Shown piece by piece: positions 1-8,563 of a stretch of 64,000 nt of DNA (positions are counted from its first letter, which is position 1; each line of letters starts with the position of its first letter). Position numbers and translations under genes: made by a program. The DNA is from CAYRES01 sp964423425 (lineage in GTDB: Bacteria; Actinomycetota; Thermoleophilia; RBG-16-64-13): contig CAYRES010000013.1 of assembly GCA_964423425.1 (NCBI GenBank), positions 11,679-75,678 of the forward strand. The letters are read 5' to 3'. The notes under the pieces are model-generated. The model did no database searches, was not told the DNA's origin, and saw nothing but the letters and a program-made list of their open reading frames with translations.

Positions 1-75
1 CTGAGCCGGCTTGAGAGACGTCATGCATTGTGTGGCATAAAGATGCGCAATGATGCGTGGTGGGCGTGGCTCCCG

Positions 76-98
76 GGGGGGCCGCTTTGCGGCCCCCC
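76..98. terminator. GC-rich hairpin at the window start
   Basis: A perfect 10-bp inverted repeat, GGGGGGCCGC and GCGGCCCCCC, surrounds a TTT loop. No T-tract follows on either strand. It lies about 90 bases beyond the stop codon of the fasciclin lipoprotein gene on the minus strand and probably ends that transcript. It could also serve a plus-strand gene lying to the left of the window. Confidence 0.55.
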
Positions 99-190
99 AC
101 TTGCGCAGAGACCACTTCTTCTGGCTTCCTGCCTTCGTTCCCTCGGTGATTCGGTGTTCTTCGGCCCGCTCACGGCGGGTGTGACTACCC

Positions 191-733
191 TCAGCCTGAG
201 GGTGCCGGGGGGAGAATCACCGTGTCAATCACGTGAATGAGGCCGTTCGTCGCTTCGATGTCGGTCTGCACGATCGTGGCGTCATTGATCATCACTTCGC
301 CATCCTGGATGGTGAAGAACACCGTTGCTCCCTGTACGGTGGCCGCCCGCAGGCCGTCGGTGACTTCGGACGCCTCGACCTCGAGCGGCAGCACGTGATA
401 GAGCAGGATATCGTGAAGTTCGCCCGTGGGGTCGGCGAGAAGGTCGTCGAGAAGTCCTTCGGGAAGTTTGGCGAACGCCTCATCTGTGGGGGCGAAGACG
501 GTGAACGGTCCGCTTCCTCTCAGGGTGTCCACCAGTCCGGCCTTCTCCAGAGCCTCGATGAGGGTGGTGAATGAGCCTGCTGCCACGGCGGTCTCGACGA
601 TGTCGATTCCACCGGCGGGAGGCGCAGTGGTAGGAGGCGGTTCCGTGGTGGTGGCCGCCTCGCCGCAGGCGGAGAGAAGAAGGGTGAGGCTCAGCACGAG
701 CACGGCCCCGAGGGGAATCGTGAGCTTCTTCAT
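191..733 (-). CDS. Fasciclin (FAS1) domain lipoprotein
   Basis: The 180-residue product starts MKKLTIPL and has a lipoprotein signal peptide ending in the lipobox LLSAC (Cys23). A threonine/proline-rich linker leads to one FAS1 domain of about 130 residues. Conserved FAS1 segments are visible: the FTVFAPTDEAF block, the ILLYHVLP block and a C-terminal NGLIHVIDTV block. FAS1 domains mediate adhesion or protein-protein contact at the cell surface, so this is probably a membrane-anchored extracellular protein. The reading frame extends far upstream, but only the part from 733 has a signal peptide. An ATG at 748 is the alternative start, and neither has an ideal ribosome binding site. It diverges from the DUF711 gene. 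Confidence 0.85.
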   Translation of the reverse strand: MKKLTIPLGAVLVLSLTLLLSACGEAATTTEPPPTTAPPAGGIDIVETAVAAGSFTTLIEALEKAGLVDTLRGSGPFTVFAPTDEAFAKLPEGLLDDLLADPTGELHDILLYHVLPLEVEASEVTDGLRAATVQGATVFFTIQDGEVMINDATIVQTDIEATNGLIHVIDTVILPPAPSG

Positions 734-1105
734 GTAGGCGCTGTCCATCCTTTCGTGGTAGCCCCGCCGTGCACGCAGGTGTGGATGCCCGGAGGAGCGG
801 CATGGTTCTGTTTCTGCAGTCCCTATTCCCCGGAGGGGTTGAAGGGAAACTATTGAGCGAGTGTCGACGCGAAGAAAACCGATTGGGGGTACCGAGCACC
901 GTGTCCTGATCTTCGAACGCTTCGGGAGCCGGCTCTCTTGACGCAGACACGGGCCGAGCTGCCTTCTGTACCTGTTTTCTCCGGCGCCGGAACGGGCAAA
1001 AAGGTTCCACACCATCAATTCCTGTCGGACAACACGAGTTCCCCGGGCAGGGTACTGTGGTGGTGCCGGTCCTGGGGAGGCGTGGGGAAGAACAGGTGCA
1101 CTGCG
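734..1105. other. Divergent intergenic region
   Basis: About 370 bases separate the divergent fasciclin and DUF711 genes. It should contain both promoters. I see no convincing -35/-10 pair, no tRNA and no stable long hairpin. The plus-strand frame stays open through the right half back to 938, so the DUF711 gene could start further upstream than annotated. Confidence 0.4.
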
Positions 1106-2206
1106 ATGACACATATGCATGCCGGTAGGGTCACGCGGAAGTGCGTGCCCGAAACCGGCGAAGGTTCGAAGACGCCCCCCGTCGATTCCCATACCCGCCA
1201 GATCGTACGCACTCTCTGTGTGTTTTCCCGGGAACCTGCAGAGGCGGCGCACAGGGAACTCAGACGCCTCGAGGGGCTTCTTGTCGATCACGGCTTTCTC
1301 GTACAGACGGTGCGGATATGCAGTCCGGCCCCCACCGCGGAAGCAGTCGAGGAGGCCGTTCCCGACCGGCGTGTGATGCTCAGCTTGGGCACAGTCCCTC
1401 CCGAGAGGGTAGAGACGGTGCTGCCGGGCTTCCTGGCCTCCGAACGGGTCTCCTTCAACGTCGACTTGACTGCGGAAAGTGTGAGCGATACACATGTGGA
1501 ACTGCTCCGCCGGATCATCGCCGAGAGCCCGGGGGGCACGTTTCGTTTCGCTTACGTGTTCAACCACGTATCGTCCAGCCCTTACTTCCCCAGTGCCCGG
1601 TACGAACAAGACGGCTTCTCGCTCGGCTTTCAGGCCACCGATCTGTCGGCTGATTGCGCGTCCGTTGAGGAGTGGTTGGCGGCGGTAAGGCGGATGTGGT
1701 GCGCGGCCGACCGCATACTGGGAAGAGAGGCGGGCTACCTGGGAATCGATTCCTCGATCGCTCCGTTGTTCGACGGTCCGGGCAGCCTCGTACGCTTTCT
1801 CGAGCGTCTGGGCCTATCTCTCCCCCGCTCAGTCACGAGTGATGTGTATCTGCGCATGACTTCCTTCATCACAGAAGAGAATCCCCGCCCCACAGGGTTG
1901 TGCGGCCTCATGCTTCCCTGTCTGGAAGACTTCGCCCTGGCGTCCGAGTACGATCGGGGGGAGTTTCCCATAGAGCGCAACCTCTTCGTATCCCTTCACT
2001 CGGGGCTCGGCATCGACACCTATCCGTTGGGCATCGACGAAGACCCCAAGCGGATAGTCGAGATACTGCGGCTCGTCCAAGGGCTTGCCCGCAAGCACCG
2101 CAAACCATTGTCGGTGCGGTTTGTGTCCGACGGCCGAGCGTGCGTGGGGGAGCGAACGGATTTCGGCAATCAGTACCTGCAGGACGTGGTCATCCGTCCG
2201 CTCTAG
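1106..2206 (+). CDS. DUF711 (UPF0210-like) family protein
   Basis: The product is about 366 residues. The C-terminal half carries the family's most recognisable segments: GIDSSIAP, then GLCGLMLPCLEDFALA, then a glycine-rich HSGLGIDTYPLG block. A YFPSARYEQDGFSLGFQ segment lies in the middle. DUF711 proteins are cytosolic enzymes of uncertain activity, structurally related to glycyl-radical-type barrels. This one is somewhat shorter than the usual 430-450 residues. The ATG at 1106 was chosen because upstream residues show no family similarity. The frame stays open to 938, and the ribosome binding site (GGAAG, about 15 bases upstream) is weak. No operon partner is obvious. Confidence 0.7.
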   Translation: MTHMHAGRVTRKCVPETGEGSKTPPVDSHTRQIVRTLCVFSREPAEAAHRELRRLEGLLVDHGFLVQTVRICSPAPTAEAVEEAVPDRRVMLSLGTVPPERVETVLPGFLASERVSFNVDLTAESVSDTHVELLRRIIAESPGGTFRFAYVFNHVSSSPYFPSARYEQDGFSLGFQATDLSADCASVEEWLAAVRRMWCAADRILGREAGYLGIDSSIAPLFDGPGSLVRFLERLGLSLPRSVTSDVYLRMTSFITEENPRPTGLCGLMLPCLEDFALASEYDRGEFPIERNLFVSLHSGLGIDTYPLGIDEDPKRIVEILRLVQGLARKHRKPLSVRFVSDGRACVGERTDFGNQYLQDVVIRPL

Positions 2207-2385
2207 GCTGGGCTCGAACGGAGACGGTCGGGATCAGGTGTGTCAGGAGGAGCTGCCGCTTTGCGGCGCGTGCGGGAGCGGTGATCAAACCGCGCGGGAG
2301 TCGAAAGCACGGCCGGAGGGTACCATAGGCGCCAGAGACTTCCTGGTCCGGGACCATCGACAAGGCTCACGCCGAGGTTATCATC

Positions 2386-3771
2386 ATGACATCCGACTTC
2401 CGTTCCTCGAGAGCGCCATCCTTCCTCATCATCGGTGGCGGCCCCGCGGGCAATCAGGCGGCGACTTCAGCGGCCCGCCTGGGAGCCCGGGTGACGCTGG
2501 TCGAAAGGGATATAGTCGGGGGCGCCGCTCACCTCCTCGATTGCGTGCCCTCGAAGGCCATGACGGCCACGGCGTCTTCGGTGGCCTTCACCCGCCGCAT
2601 CCGCGATATGGGTCTTGCGCCTGTGGAGGCTCAGGTCGACATTCAAGCTCTCAAGCGCCGGGTGGAGACCATCAAGTTCCAGCTCGAGTTCTCGGTGAAA
2701 GAACTGCTTGCCAGCCAGAAGGTGCGGATACTGCAGGGCAAGGCCCGTCTCTTGGGGCCGAACGAAGCCGTGGTGCGCACACCCGAAGGTGTGGAAGAGC
2801 TGAGAGCAGACTACATACTCATCGCCACCGGCAGCCGCCCACGTGTTCCTGACTTCTGTACACCCGACGGAGAACGCATTCTCACCACGCGAGACTGCTA
2901 CCCGCCGCCTGACCTCCCTGAGCATCTGATCGTGGTGGGCTCAGGCGTGACCGGCGTGGAGTTCGTCAACCTGTTCAGCTCGCTCGGCTCGCGCGTCACA
3001 CTCATCGTGAGTCGTCAGCAGGTCTTGCCTCGGCGCGATCCGGAGGTGGCTGCAGTGCTCGAGCAGGAGTTCTTGGAGAGAGGGGTGGAGCTCCTGAAGG
3101 GTGCCAAGGCCAGCAGTATCGAATGCTGGGAGAAGGGCGTGCGCGTGGGTTGCACCGACGGGCGCTCGCTGGAGGGCAGCCACGTGCTCTTGGCAGTCGG
3201 CTCGGTGCCCAACACCGAGGACATGGGCCTTGACACTGCCGGCGTAGTCATGGACGAGGCCGGCTACATACCCATCGACCAGGACTGCCGCACCAACATT
3301 CCCCATATCTACGCGGCGGGCGATGTGAGCGGAAAGCTGCCTCTCTCGTCGGTGGCGTCCATGCAAGGAAGGCGGGTGGCGTACGACGTGATGGGTCTTG
3401 GAGGGCTGAACCATCGGGAGCTCGACTACGACAAGGCTGCCTCTGCCATCTTCACAGTTCCGGAGATAGCAGACGTGGGCTTGGCTGAAGCCGAGGCAGT
3501 GGCCACCGGGCGCAAGGTGAGGGTGACCAAGGTGCCGTTCTCGGCGACGGCGAAAGCTGCCATCAACAGCGAGCCGCAGGGATTCGTGAAGATCATCAGC
3601 GACCCAGCCACCGGGATTGTGCTCGGAGGCTCCATCGTCGGCCGGCACGCAGCGGAACTCATCTCCGTGATCGCCCTTGCCGTCGGTGCCAATCTCCGCG
3701 TTGGTGATATCGCCGAGAGCTTGATGGTTCACCCCTCACTCTCGGAGGCCCTCGCCGACGCTGCCGACTGA
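2386..3771 (+). CDS. lpdA: LpdA-type FAD-dependent pyridine nucleotide oxidoreductase
   Basis: This 461-residue flavoprotein has an N-terminal FAD-binding GGGPAGNQAA motif, a second dinucleotide-binding GSGVTGVEF motif near residue 187, a second FAD contact (YAAGDVSG) near residue 313, and a C-terminal dimerisation domain. The redox site is unusual. Dihydrolipoamide dehydrogenases read GGTCLNVGCIPSK, whereas this protein reads GGAAHLLDCVPSK. The first cysteine is therefore absent and only one remains. The same substitution occurs in mycobacterial LpdA (Rv3303c), which is a NAD(P)H quinone reductase and not a lipoamide dehydrogenase. A quinone or menadione reductase role is inferred. No pyruvate dehydrogenase genes are nearby. 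The gene stands alone on the plus strand. Confidence 0.85.
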   Translation: MTSDFRSSRAPSFLIIGGGPAGNQAATSAARLGARVTLVERDIVGGAAHLLDCVPSKAMTATASSVAFTRRIRDMGLAPVEAQVDIQALKRRVETIKFQLEFSVKELLASQKVRILQGKARLLGPNEAVVRTPEGVEELRADYILIATGSRPRVPDFCTPDGERILTTRDCYPPPDLPEHLIVVGSGVTGVEFVNLFSSLGSRVTLIVSRQQVLPRRDPEVAAVLEQEFLERGVELLKGAKASSIECWEKGVRVGCTDGRSLEGSHVLLAVGSVPNTEDMGLDTAGVVMDEAGYIPIDQDCRTNIPHIYAAGDVSGKLPLSSVASMQGRRVAYDVMGLGGLNHRELDYDKAASAIFTVPEIADVGLAEAEAVATGRKVRVTKVPFSATAKAAINSEPQGFVKIISDPATGIVLGGSIVGRHAAELISVIALAVGANLRVGDIAESLMVHPSLSEALADAAD

Positions 3772-3884
3772 ACCGTCCCCCGGCTCAGCGGATCCATGTG
3801 TAGGTGCGGTCGCACGGAGCGGTATTCGCCCCGCGCATATGTGGCGGCCACCGGTATGTCTCCGGCCGAAGGCCTGGGCGCCCG

Positions 3885-4274
3885 ATGAAACGCACGATCC
3901 TGATGGCCTGCGGCTTCACGGCGGTGGGGTTGGGTGCGGCGGGGGTTGTGTTGCCCATCCTTCCCACCACGCCGTTTCTCCTGCTCGCCGCCTACTGTTT
4001 TGCCCGCAGTTCGGAGCGTTTTCACCGCTGGCTTCTCTGCAACCCTGTGTTTGGCGACTACATCCGGGGTTACCTCGAGGGGCTTGGAGTCTCCCTGAGA
4101 GCCAAGATCGTTGTCATCACTCTGCTGTGGATCGCCATTCTCGTCTCGGCGTTCGCCTTCGTCGATGTGTGGTGGATGCGGGTCGTTCTGCTGCTGATTG
4201 CGGCCGCTGTCACGGTCCATGTGATTCTCATCCGCCCAAAGGCTCGAGCGTGCGGGGAAGAGAGTCTCAAGTGA
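3885..4274 (+). CDS. DUF454 (YbaN family) inner-membrane protein
   Basis: The product is 129 residues with three to four hydrophobic segments. It shows the family signature: an N-terminal helix followed by GVVLPILPTTPFLLLAAYCF and then a FHRWLL-NP-FGDYI block. The function of this family is unknown. The frame is open from 3804, but the ATG at 3885 gives the normal family length and N-terminus. Its last 8 bases overlap the 3' end of the convergent diguanylate cyclase gene, so both stop codons lie within the other gene. Confidence 0.82.
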   Translation: MKRTILMACGFTAVGLGAAGVVLPILPTTPFLLLAAYCFARSSERFHRWLLCNPVFGDYIRGYLEGLGVSLRAKIVVITLLWIAILVSAFAFVDVWWMRVVLLLIAAAVTVHVILIRPKARACGEESLK

Positions 4275-5901
4275 TACCAGCGCGGCTGATATCCGAGGTG
4301 ATGGAAGCAGCCGCCAAGACCGTGTTCCGTCCGGCCGACTTGGCCTGGTAGAGGGCGTCATCGGCTCGGGCGATGAGCGAATCCAAGCCGTCGCGGCATT
4401 CGTCGAGGCAGGCATCGAACTCGGCGACACCCCCGCTCACGGTGAGGCGCAGCGGTTCGGTGGACTTATCGCCTATCGATATGTCGAGCCCCTCAACGAA
4501 TCGGCAGAAGCGTTCACAGGACGGCAAGGCGTTCTCGAGGTCGGTCTCGGGCATGAGAACGGCGAACTCCTCCCCACCGAAACGGCCCACCAGATCCACC
4601 CTGCGGAAGGTCCTCAGGCATGCCGACGCCAGCTGCACGAGCGCCATGTCTCCGGCCCGGTGACCATAGGTGTCGTTCACCTTCTTGAAATGGTCGATAT
4701 CGAAGAGGGCGAGCGAGAGGCTGTGGCCGTAGCGTTGACAGCGTTCCAGCTCCTTGGCGGCAACCTCGAGGAAACGGCGGCGGTTGACGAGTCGGGTGAG
4801 GTCGTCGGTGTCGGCAAGCTTGCGGGTCTGCTCGGTGAGTCGCACCCGCTCGGTGATGTCGTGAACGACCACCGCTCGGCCAAGCACTTCACCATCATGC
4901 CACAGTACGGGAGAGCCGGTGAGCCCGAAATGCCGTATCTGCCCGTCAAGGGCGAACGTCGTCTCTGTGCGGGCCGGGTCTTCCGCAACGGGTTGTTGCT
5001 CGCTGGAACCGTCGGTGAGGAGCTCGGCAAGAGCCGCGTGGTGCAGGAGCACTGTTGCTGTCGGTCTGCCCACGACTTCCTTGCGCTTAAGGCCGAGTAT
5101 GGCCTCGGCGGCGCCGTTGAGGTCGGCGAGGCAGCCGGCGCTGTCGGCCACGATCACACCATCGGCGAGGTTCTCAACAACGAGGCCGCGGGCGAAGGGG
5201 ACCATGTTGAACAGCCGCCAGCGGAAGAGCCCAATCGCGAGGAGGATGCCCGACAATCCGGCCACCGCGACGGTCAGATTGTAGTGGGCCCAGAGTCCCA
5301 GGCCGAACACGTATTGGATGGTGGCACCGAGGGGAAGGATGAGGGCAATGAGTAGCAGCATGTACTGGCGTCGGTAGAACGAGGAGGCTCTTGTGAGGGC
5401 GCGGAGGAGGATGACGAGGGTGGCCCCGTTCAGGACTGCCACCTCAGGCATGAATACGTAGCGATGCCAGGGCCCGTATTGGGGGTCGAGAACGGGGAAA
5501 GGAGAGGCTCCCATCACCACCTGCGCTTCGCCGCGAAAGAGCCCAGCTGGGTTCCAAAAGGCAAAGAGGAGGGTGACCAGCGGGATGGCCCAGATGAGAG
5601 CCGTCAGGGCGCGGGGAAGGGCTCTCACACCGACGTAGCGTCGCACCGTCTCCCACCAGCAGATCCACGCTGCTCCCACCCCGACGAATTGCAGGTTGGC
5701 CCAGAAGAGCATCTGACCCTTGGTTGTCGACATCAACTCGAAGGTGTAGCCGATTGCCCACCACAACATGAAGGCAAGGGTGGCGGCGAACCACTGGGCG
5801 ACTGGGTTGCGGCGATTCTGCCACGCCACTCGCAGTAGCGCGATGAGGACCGCGCCTGCGGCCACGAAGGGAAGAATGTAGGGGGTGTAGTTGTATTCCA
5901 C
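4267..5901 (-). CDS. Membrane diguanylate cyclase (7TM-PAS-GGDEF)
   Basis: About 544 residues. Residues 1-225 contain about seven hydrophobic helices resembling the 7TM sensor of some histidine kinases. A PAS domain covers roughly 235-355, followed by a linker beginning TERVRLTEQ and a GGDEF domain over the last 165 residues. The active-site motif is RFGGEEF. An RRVD sequence five residues before it is an intact inhibitory RxxD site. The protein should make cyclic-di-GMP and be product-inhibited. The GTG at 5901 was preferred because GAGG lies just upstream. A GTG at 5931 is also open but has no ribosome binding site. No EAL domain is present. Confidence 0.87.
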   Translation of the reverse strand: MEYNYTPYILPFVAAGAVLIALLRVAWQNRRNPVAQWFAATLAFMLWWAIGYTFELMSTTKGQMLFWANLQFVGVGAAWICWWETVRRYVGVRALPRALTALIWAIPLVTLLFAFWNPAGLFRGEAQVVMGASPFPVLDPQYGPWHRYVFMPEVAVLNGATLVILLRALTRASSFYRRQYMLLLIALILPLGATIQYVFGLGLWAHYNLTVAVAGLSGILLAIGLFRWRLFNMVPFARGLVVENLADGVIVADSAGCLADLNGAAEAILGLKRKEVVGRPTATVLLHHAALAELLTDGSSEQQPVAEDPARTETTFALDGQIRHFGLTGSPVLWHDGEVLGRAVVVHDITERVRLTEQTRKLADTDDLTRLVNRRRFLEVAAKELERCQRYGHSLSLALFDIDHFKKVNDTYGHRAGDMALVQLASACLRTFRRVDLVGRFGGEEFAVLMPETDLENALPSCERFCRFVEGLDISIGDKSTEPLRLTVSGGVAEFDACLDECRDGLDSLIARADDALYQAKSAGRNTVLAAASITSDISRAGIT

Positions 5902-6013
5902 GGAGCCTCGGCAACCACAAGTTCGGTTCACTTACATGCATCGGCAGTGACGGCGATTTCTTTACGAAGAAGCGCCGCGCAAGAGGAAAGAAGCCATTGT
6001 GAGCCGGGGCGAC

Positions 6014-6019
6014 TATACT
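6014..6019 (+). promoter_or_regulatory. Candidate -10 box for the glycosidase operon
   Basis: TATACT lies about 38 bases upstream of the glycosidase start codon, in the 155-base gap after the divergent diguanylate cyclase. No good -35 hexamer is seen at the proper distance, so the call is tentative. Confidence 0.35.
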
Positions 6020-6056
6020 TGCGGGTGTTTCTCTGGGACCCGGCGGGGAGGGGCGA

Positions 6057-7649
6057 GTGGCTGCGAGGCAAGAGCGTATAGACGCGGTTGACGGAGGTGC
6101 GGGCCCGGAGCCAAGAGGTCCGGGCCCTGTGGCACTTGAATCGATGGAGCAGCAAGGTGTCTGGCCGCCGAATCCCCTCGTGCTCGAGGTGAATACCTGG
6201 GTATGGTTGGCCGACGTGGGCCGACGGGTGGGCCACAGGGTCACGCTGGACACTGTGCCGGAGGCGGAGTGGGATTCGCTGGTCGTTCCGGGCCTGCAGG
6301 CGGTGTGGTTCATGGGTGTATGGGAGAGGAGCCCGCAGGGCAGGGAGATAGCCCTCGCGAACGAGGACCTGGCGGCCGGCTTCCGGGAGGCACTTCCCGA
6401 TTACGGGTTTGATGATGTGCTGGGTTCCGCCTACTGTGTGCGCCGCTACGAGGTGGACGAGCGCATCGGCGGGGCAGGAGGGTTGGCCCGGGCGAGGAGA
6501 GAGCTCGCCCGGCGCGGGGTGAGACTCATCCTGGACTTCGTGCCCAACCACCTGGCGGTGGACCACCCTTGGGTCGGCGAGCACCCGGAGTTCTTTCTCC
6601 GCGGCACCGAAGAGGAGCTGGGGCGTGAGCCACTGTCGTTCATCCGGGCCGGATCCGGCGGGGTCTTCGCCAACGGCCGTGATCCATACTTTGCCGCTTG
6701 GCACGACGTGGTGCAGGTCGATGCGTTCTCTCCCGCACTGCGTGCCGCCGCCGCCGCCGCGCTCATCGACATCGCCGGGCAGTGTGACGGAGTCCGCTGC
6801 GATATGGCCATGTTGCTCTTGTCGGATGCCTTCGTCCGCACGTGGGGCGACAGGGCGGGCGTACGGCCGGAGACGGAGTACTGGCACGATGTCATCGGGG
6901 CGGTGAAGGCCGGGTACCCCCGCTTCCTCTTCTTGGCAGAGGCGTACTGGGGCACGGAGGAACGGCTGCTCGGCCTGGGATTCGACTACTGCTACGACAA
7001 GCCTCTCTACGACCACTTGCGGGAGGGCGATGCCCGAGAAGTGCGGCGCAGACTGCGTTCCACAGAGGCGTGGGGGTCGAGGCTGGTGCGCTTCATCGAG
7101 AATCACGATGAGCTGCGTGCCGCCTGCGCGTTCCCCGCCGCCCAGGGACGGGCGGCGGCGGTGGCCTTGTTGACCTTGCCCGGGGCGGCACTCCTCTACG
7201 AGGGGCAGCTGGAGGGGCGGCGGGTGCGGATGCCGGTCTTCTTGGCCCGCGGTTCCGAAGAGTTGGTCTGTGCCGAGACCAGGGCTTTCTACAATACTCT
7301 GCTCACACTCATCGAGCGGCACGGGATCAGACGGGGAGAGTGGGCTTATGTACCTGTGGAAGGATGGCCCGACAATCAGAGCTCTGCGGCCCTTCTGGCG
7401 TGGTGGTGGAGAACGGCCGACACATCTCTTGAAGGAGCGGGTTACGTGGTTATCGTCAACTACTCACCGCATCCGGCTCAAGGGAGGATTCTCTTGCCGG
7501 CTGCAGCCGTCACCGGCCGGGCGTGGCGGCTCTTCGATCACATGGATGGGCAGGAGTACGTTCGCTCGGGCGACGAGATGGGGGGTATGGGTCTCTTCGT
7601 GGATCTCGGTCCGTGGCAGAGCCATCTCTTCAGTCTGGAGCGGGCGTGA
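6057..7649 (+). CDS. GH13 alpha-amylase family glycosidase
   Basis: 530 residues with the four conserved GH13 regions: DFVPNH (region I), GVRCDMAML with the nucleophile Asp (region II), FLAEAYW with the acid/base Glu (region III), and FIENHDE (region IV). It acts on alpha-glucosidic bonds, but the exact substrate cannot be read from the sequence. It has no signal peptide, so it is probably cytosolic. A C-terminal beta domain follows the barrel. The GTG start has a GGAGG motif 6 bases upstream. Its stop codon overlaps the GTG of the next gene in a GTGA junction, so it is the first gene of a coupled three-gene operon. Confidence 0.87.
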   Translation: MAARQERIDAVDGGAGPEPRGPGPVALESMEQQGVWPPNPLVLEVNTWVWLADVGRRVGHRVTLDTVPEAEWDSLVVPGLQAVWFMGVWERSPQGREIALANEDLAAGFREALPDYGFDDVLGSAYCVRRYEVDERIGGAGGLARARRELARRGVRLILDFVPNHLAVDHPWVGEHPEFFLRGTEEELGREPLSFIRAGSGGVFANGRDPYFAAWHDVVQVDAFSPALRAAAAAALIDIAGQCDGVRCDMAMLLLSDAFVRTWGDRAGVRPETEYWHDVIGAVKAGYPRFLFLAEAYWGTEERLLGLGFDYCYDKPLYDHLREGDAREVRRRLRSTEAWGSRLVRFIENHDELRAACAFPAAQGRAAAVALLTLPGAALLYEGQLEGRRVRMPVFLARGSEELVCAETRAFYNTLLTLIERHGIRRGEWAYVPVEGWPDNQSSAALLAWWWRTADTSLEGAGYVVIVNYSPHPAQGRILLPAAAVTGRAWRLFDHMDGQEYVRSGDEMGGMGLFVDLGPWQSHLFSLERA

Positions 7650-8563
7650 GGAGGGGGTTGCCCGGTTCGAAGCCGGCCGGCATTCTCCTCAGCGTACTCG
7701 CATATGTGGCGGCGGGAACGGTCGCCGTCGCGGCGGCGCGCTCATTCCCCTCGGCCGGTCCTCTACTGGTAGTGGCCGTGGGCTGTGCCGCCGCAACCAC
7801 GACGGTGTTCGCGGCCTCCCTTATCGTTGGTAATTCGAGCATGTTCGATCCCTATTGGAGTGTGGCGCCGGCCGCCATCGCCGGCTACTACATGTGGCTC
7901 GAGTGGCCGGAGCCGGCTCCCAGGCAACTGTTGGTCACAGCTCTGGTGCTGCTTTACGCCGTAAGGCTGACTGCCAACTTCTACCGCGACTGGCCCGGCC
8001 TGGCCAAAGAGGACTTTCGCTACGTCGGTTTCCGCCACCGTTTTCCGAGAGCATACTGGGTGGTCAGTTATCTCGGCATACATCTGTTTCCTGCCTCCAT
8101 GGTATATGTGGGATGCCTGCCGCTCTACGCTGTCGCGCGTAGCGGAGCGTTACCGCTCGGCCCGTTCGATGCGGCCGGAGCGGTGGTCATGCTTGCTGCA
8201 GTCGTGGTCGCCTTCGCCGCCGATGGGCAACTCAGACGTTTCCGGCGTGAGCCGGGCCACGCCGGGAAGTGTATAGACGATGGCTTATGGCGGTTCAGCC
8301 GACACCCCAATTACCTGGGTGAGATAGCCACCTGGTGGGGGCTCTACCTGTTCGCCCTGGCTTCGGGATCTGCATGGTGGTGGACTGGCATCGGCGCCGC
8401 GGCCATCACGGTGATGTTCGTCTTCATCAGTGTGCCCATGATGGAGCGGCGCGCCCTCGCCACCCGTGAGGGCTACCGTGAGTACCGGGCGCGCACGCCC
8501 ATGCTCCTCCCCTCCCTTTGGCCGTCCCGCGCCGGGTCTCGTCCCGGAGACAGCACCTTGTGA
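7646..8563 (+). CDS. DUF1295 / steroid 5-alpha-reductase-like membrane protein
   Basis: 305 residues with at least six hydrophobic helices. The C-terminal part holds the family signature FSRHPNYLGEIATWWGLYL and a final EGYREYRARTPMLLP segment. Related proteins are integral-membrane NAD(P)H-dependent reductases or methyltransferase-like proteins, and the substrate here is unknown. The start is a GTG inside a GTGA overlap with the glycosidase stop codon, preceded by GGAG. A matching GTGA overlap joins it to the transporter downstream, which suggests translational coupling. Confidence 0.8.
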   Translation: MRRGLPGSKPAGILLSVLAYVAAGTVAVAAARSFPSAGPLLVVAVGCAAATTTVFAASLIVGNSSMFDPYWSVAPAAIAGYYMWLEWPEPAPRQLLVTALVLLYAVRLTANFYRDWPGLAKEDFRYVGFRHRFPRAYWVVSYLGIHLFPASMVYVGCLPLYAVARSGALPLGPFDAAGAVVMLAAVVVAFAADGQLRRFRREPGHAGKCIDDGLWRFSRHPNYLGEIATWWGLYLFALASGSAWWWTGIGAAAITVMFVFISVPMMERRALATREGYREYRARTPMLLPSLWPSRAGSRPGDSTL

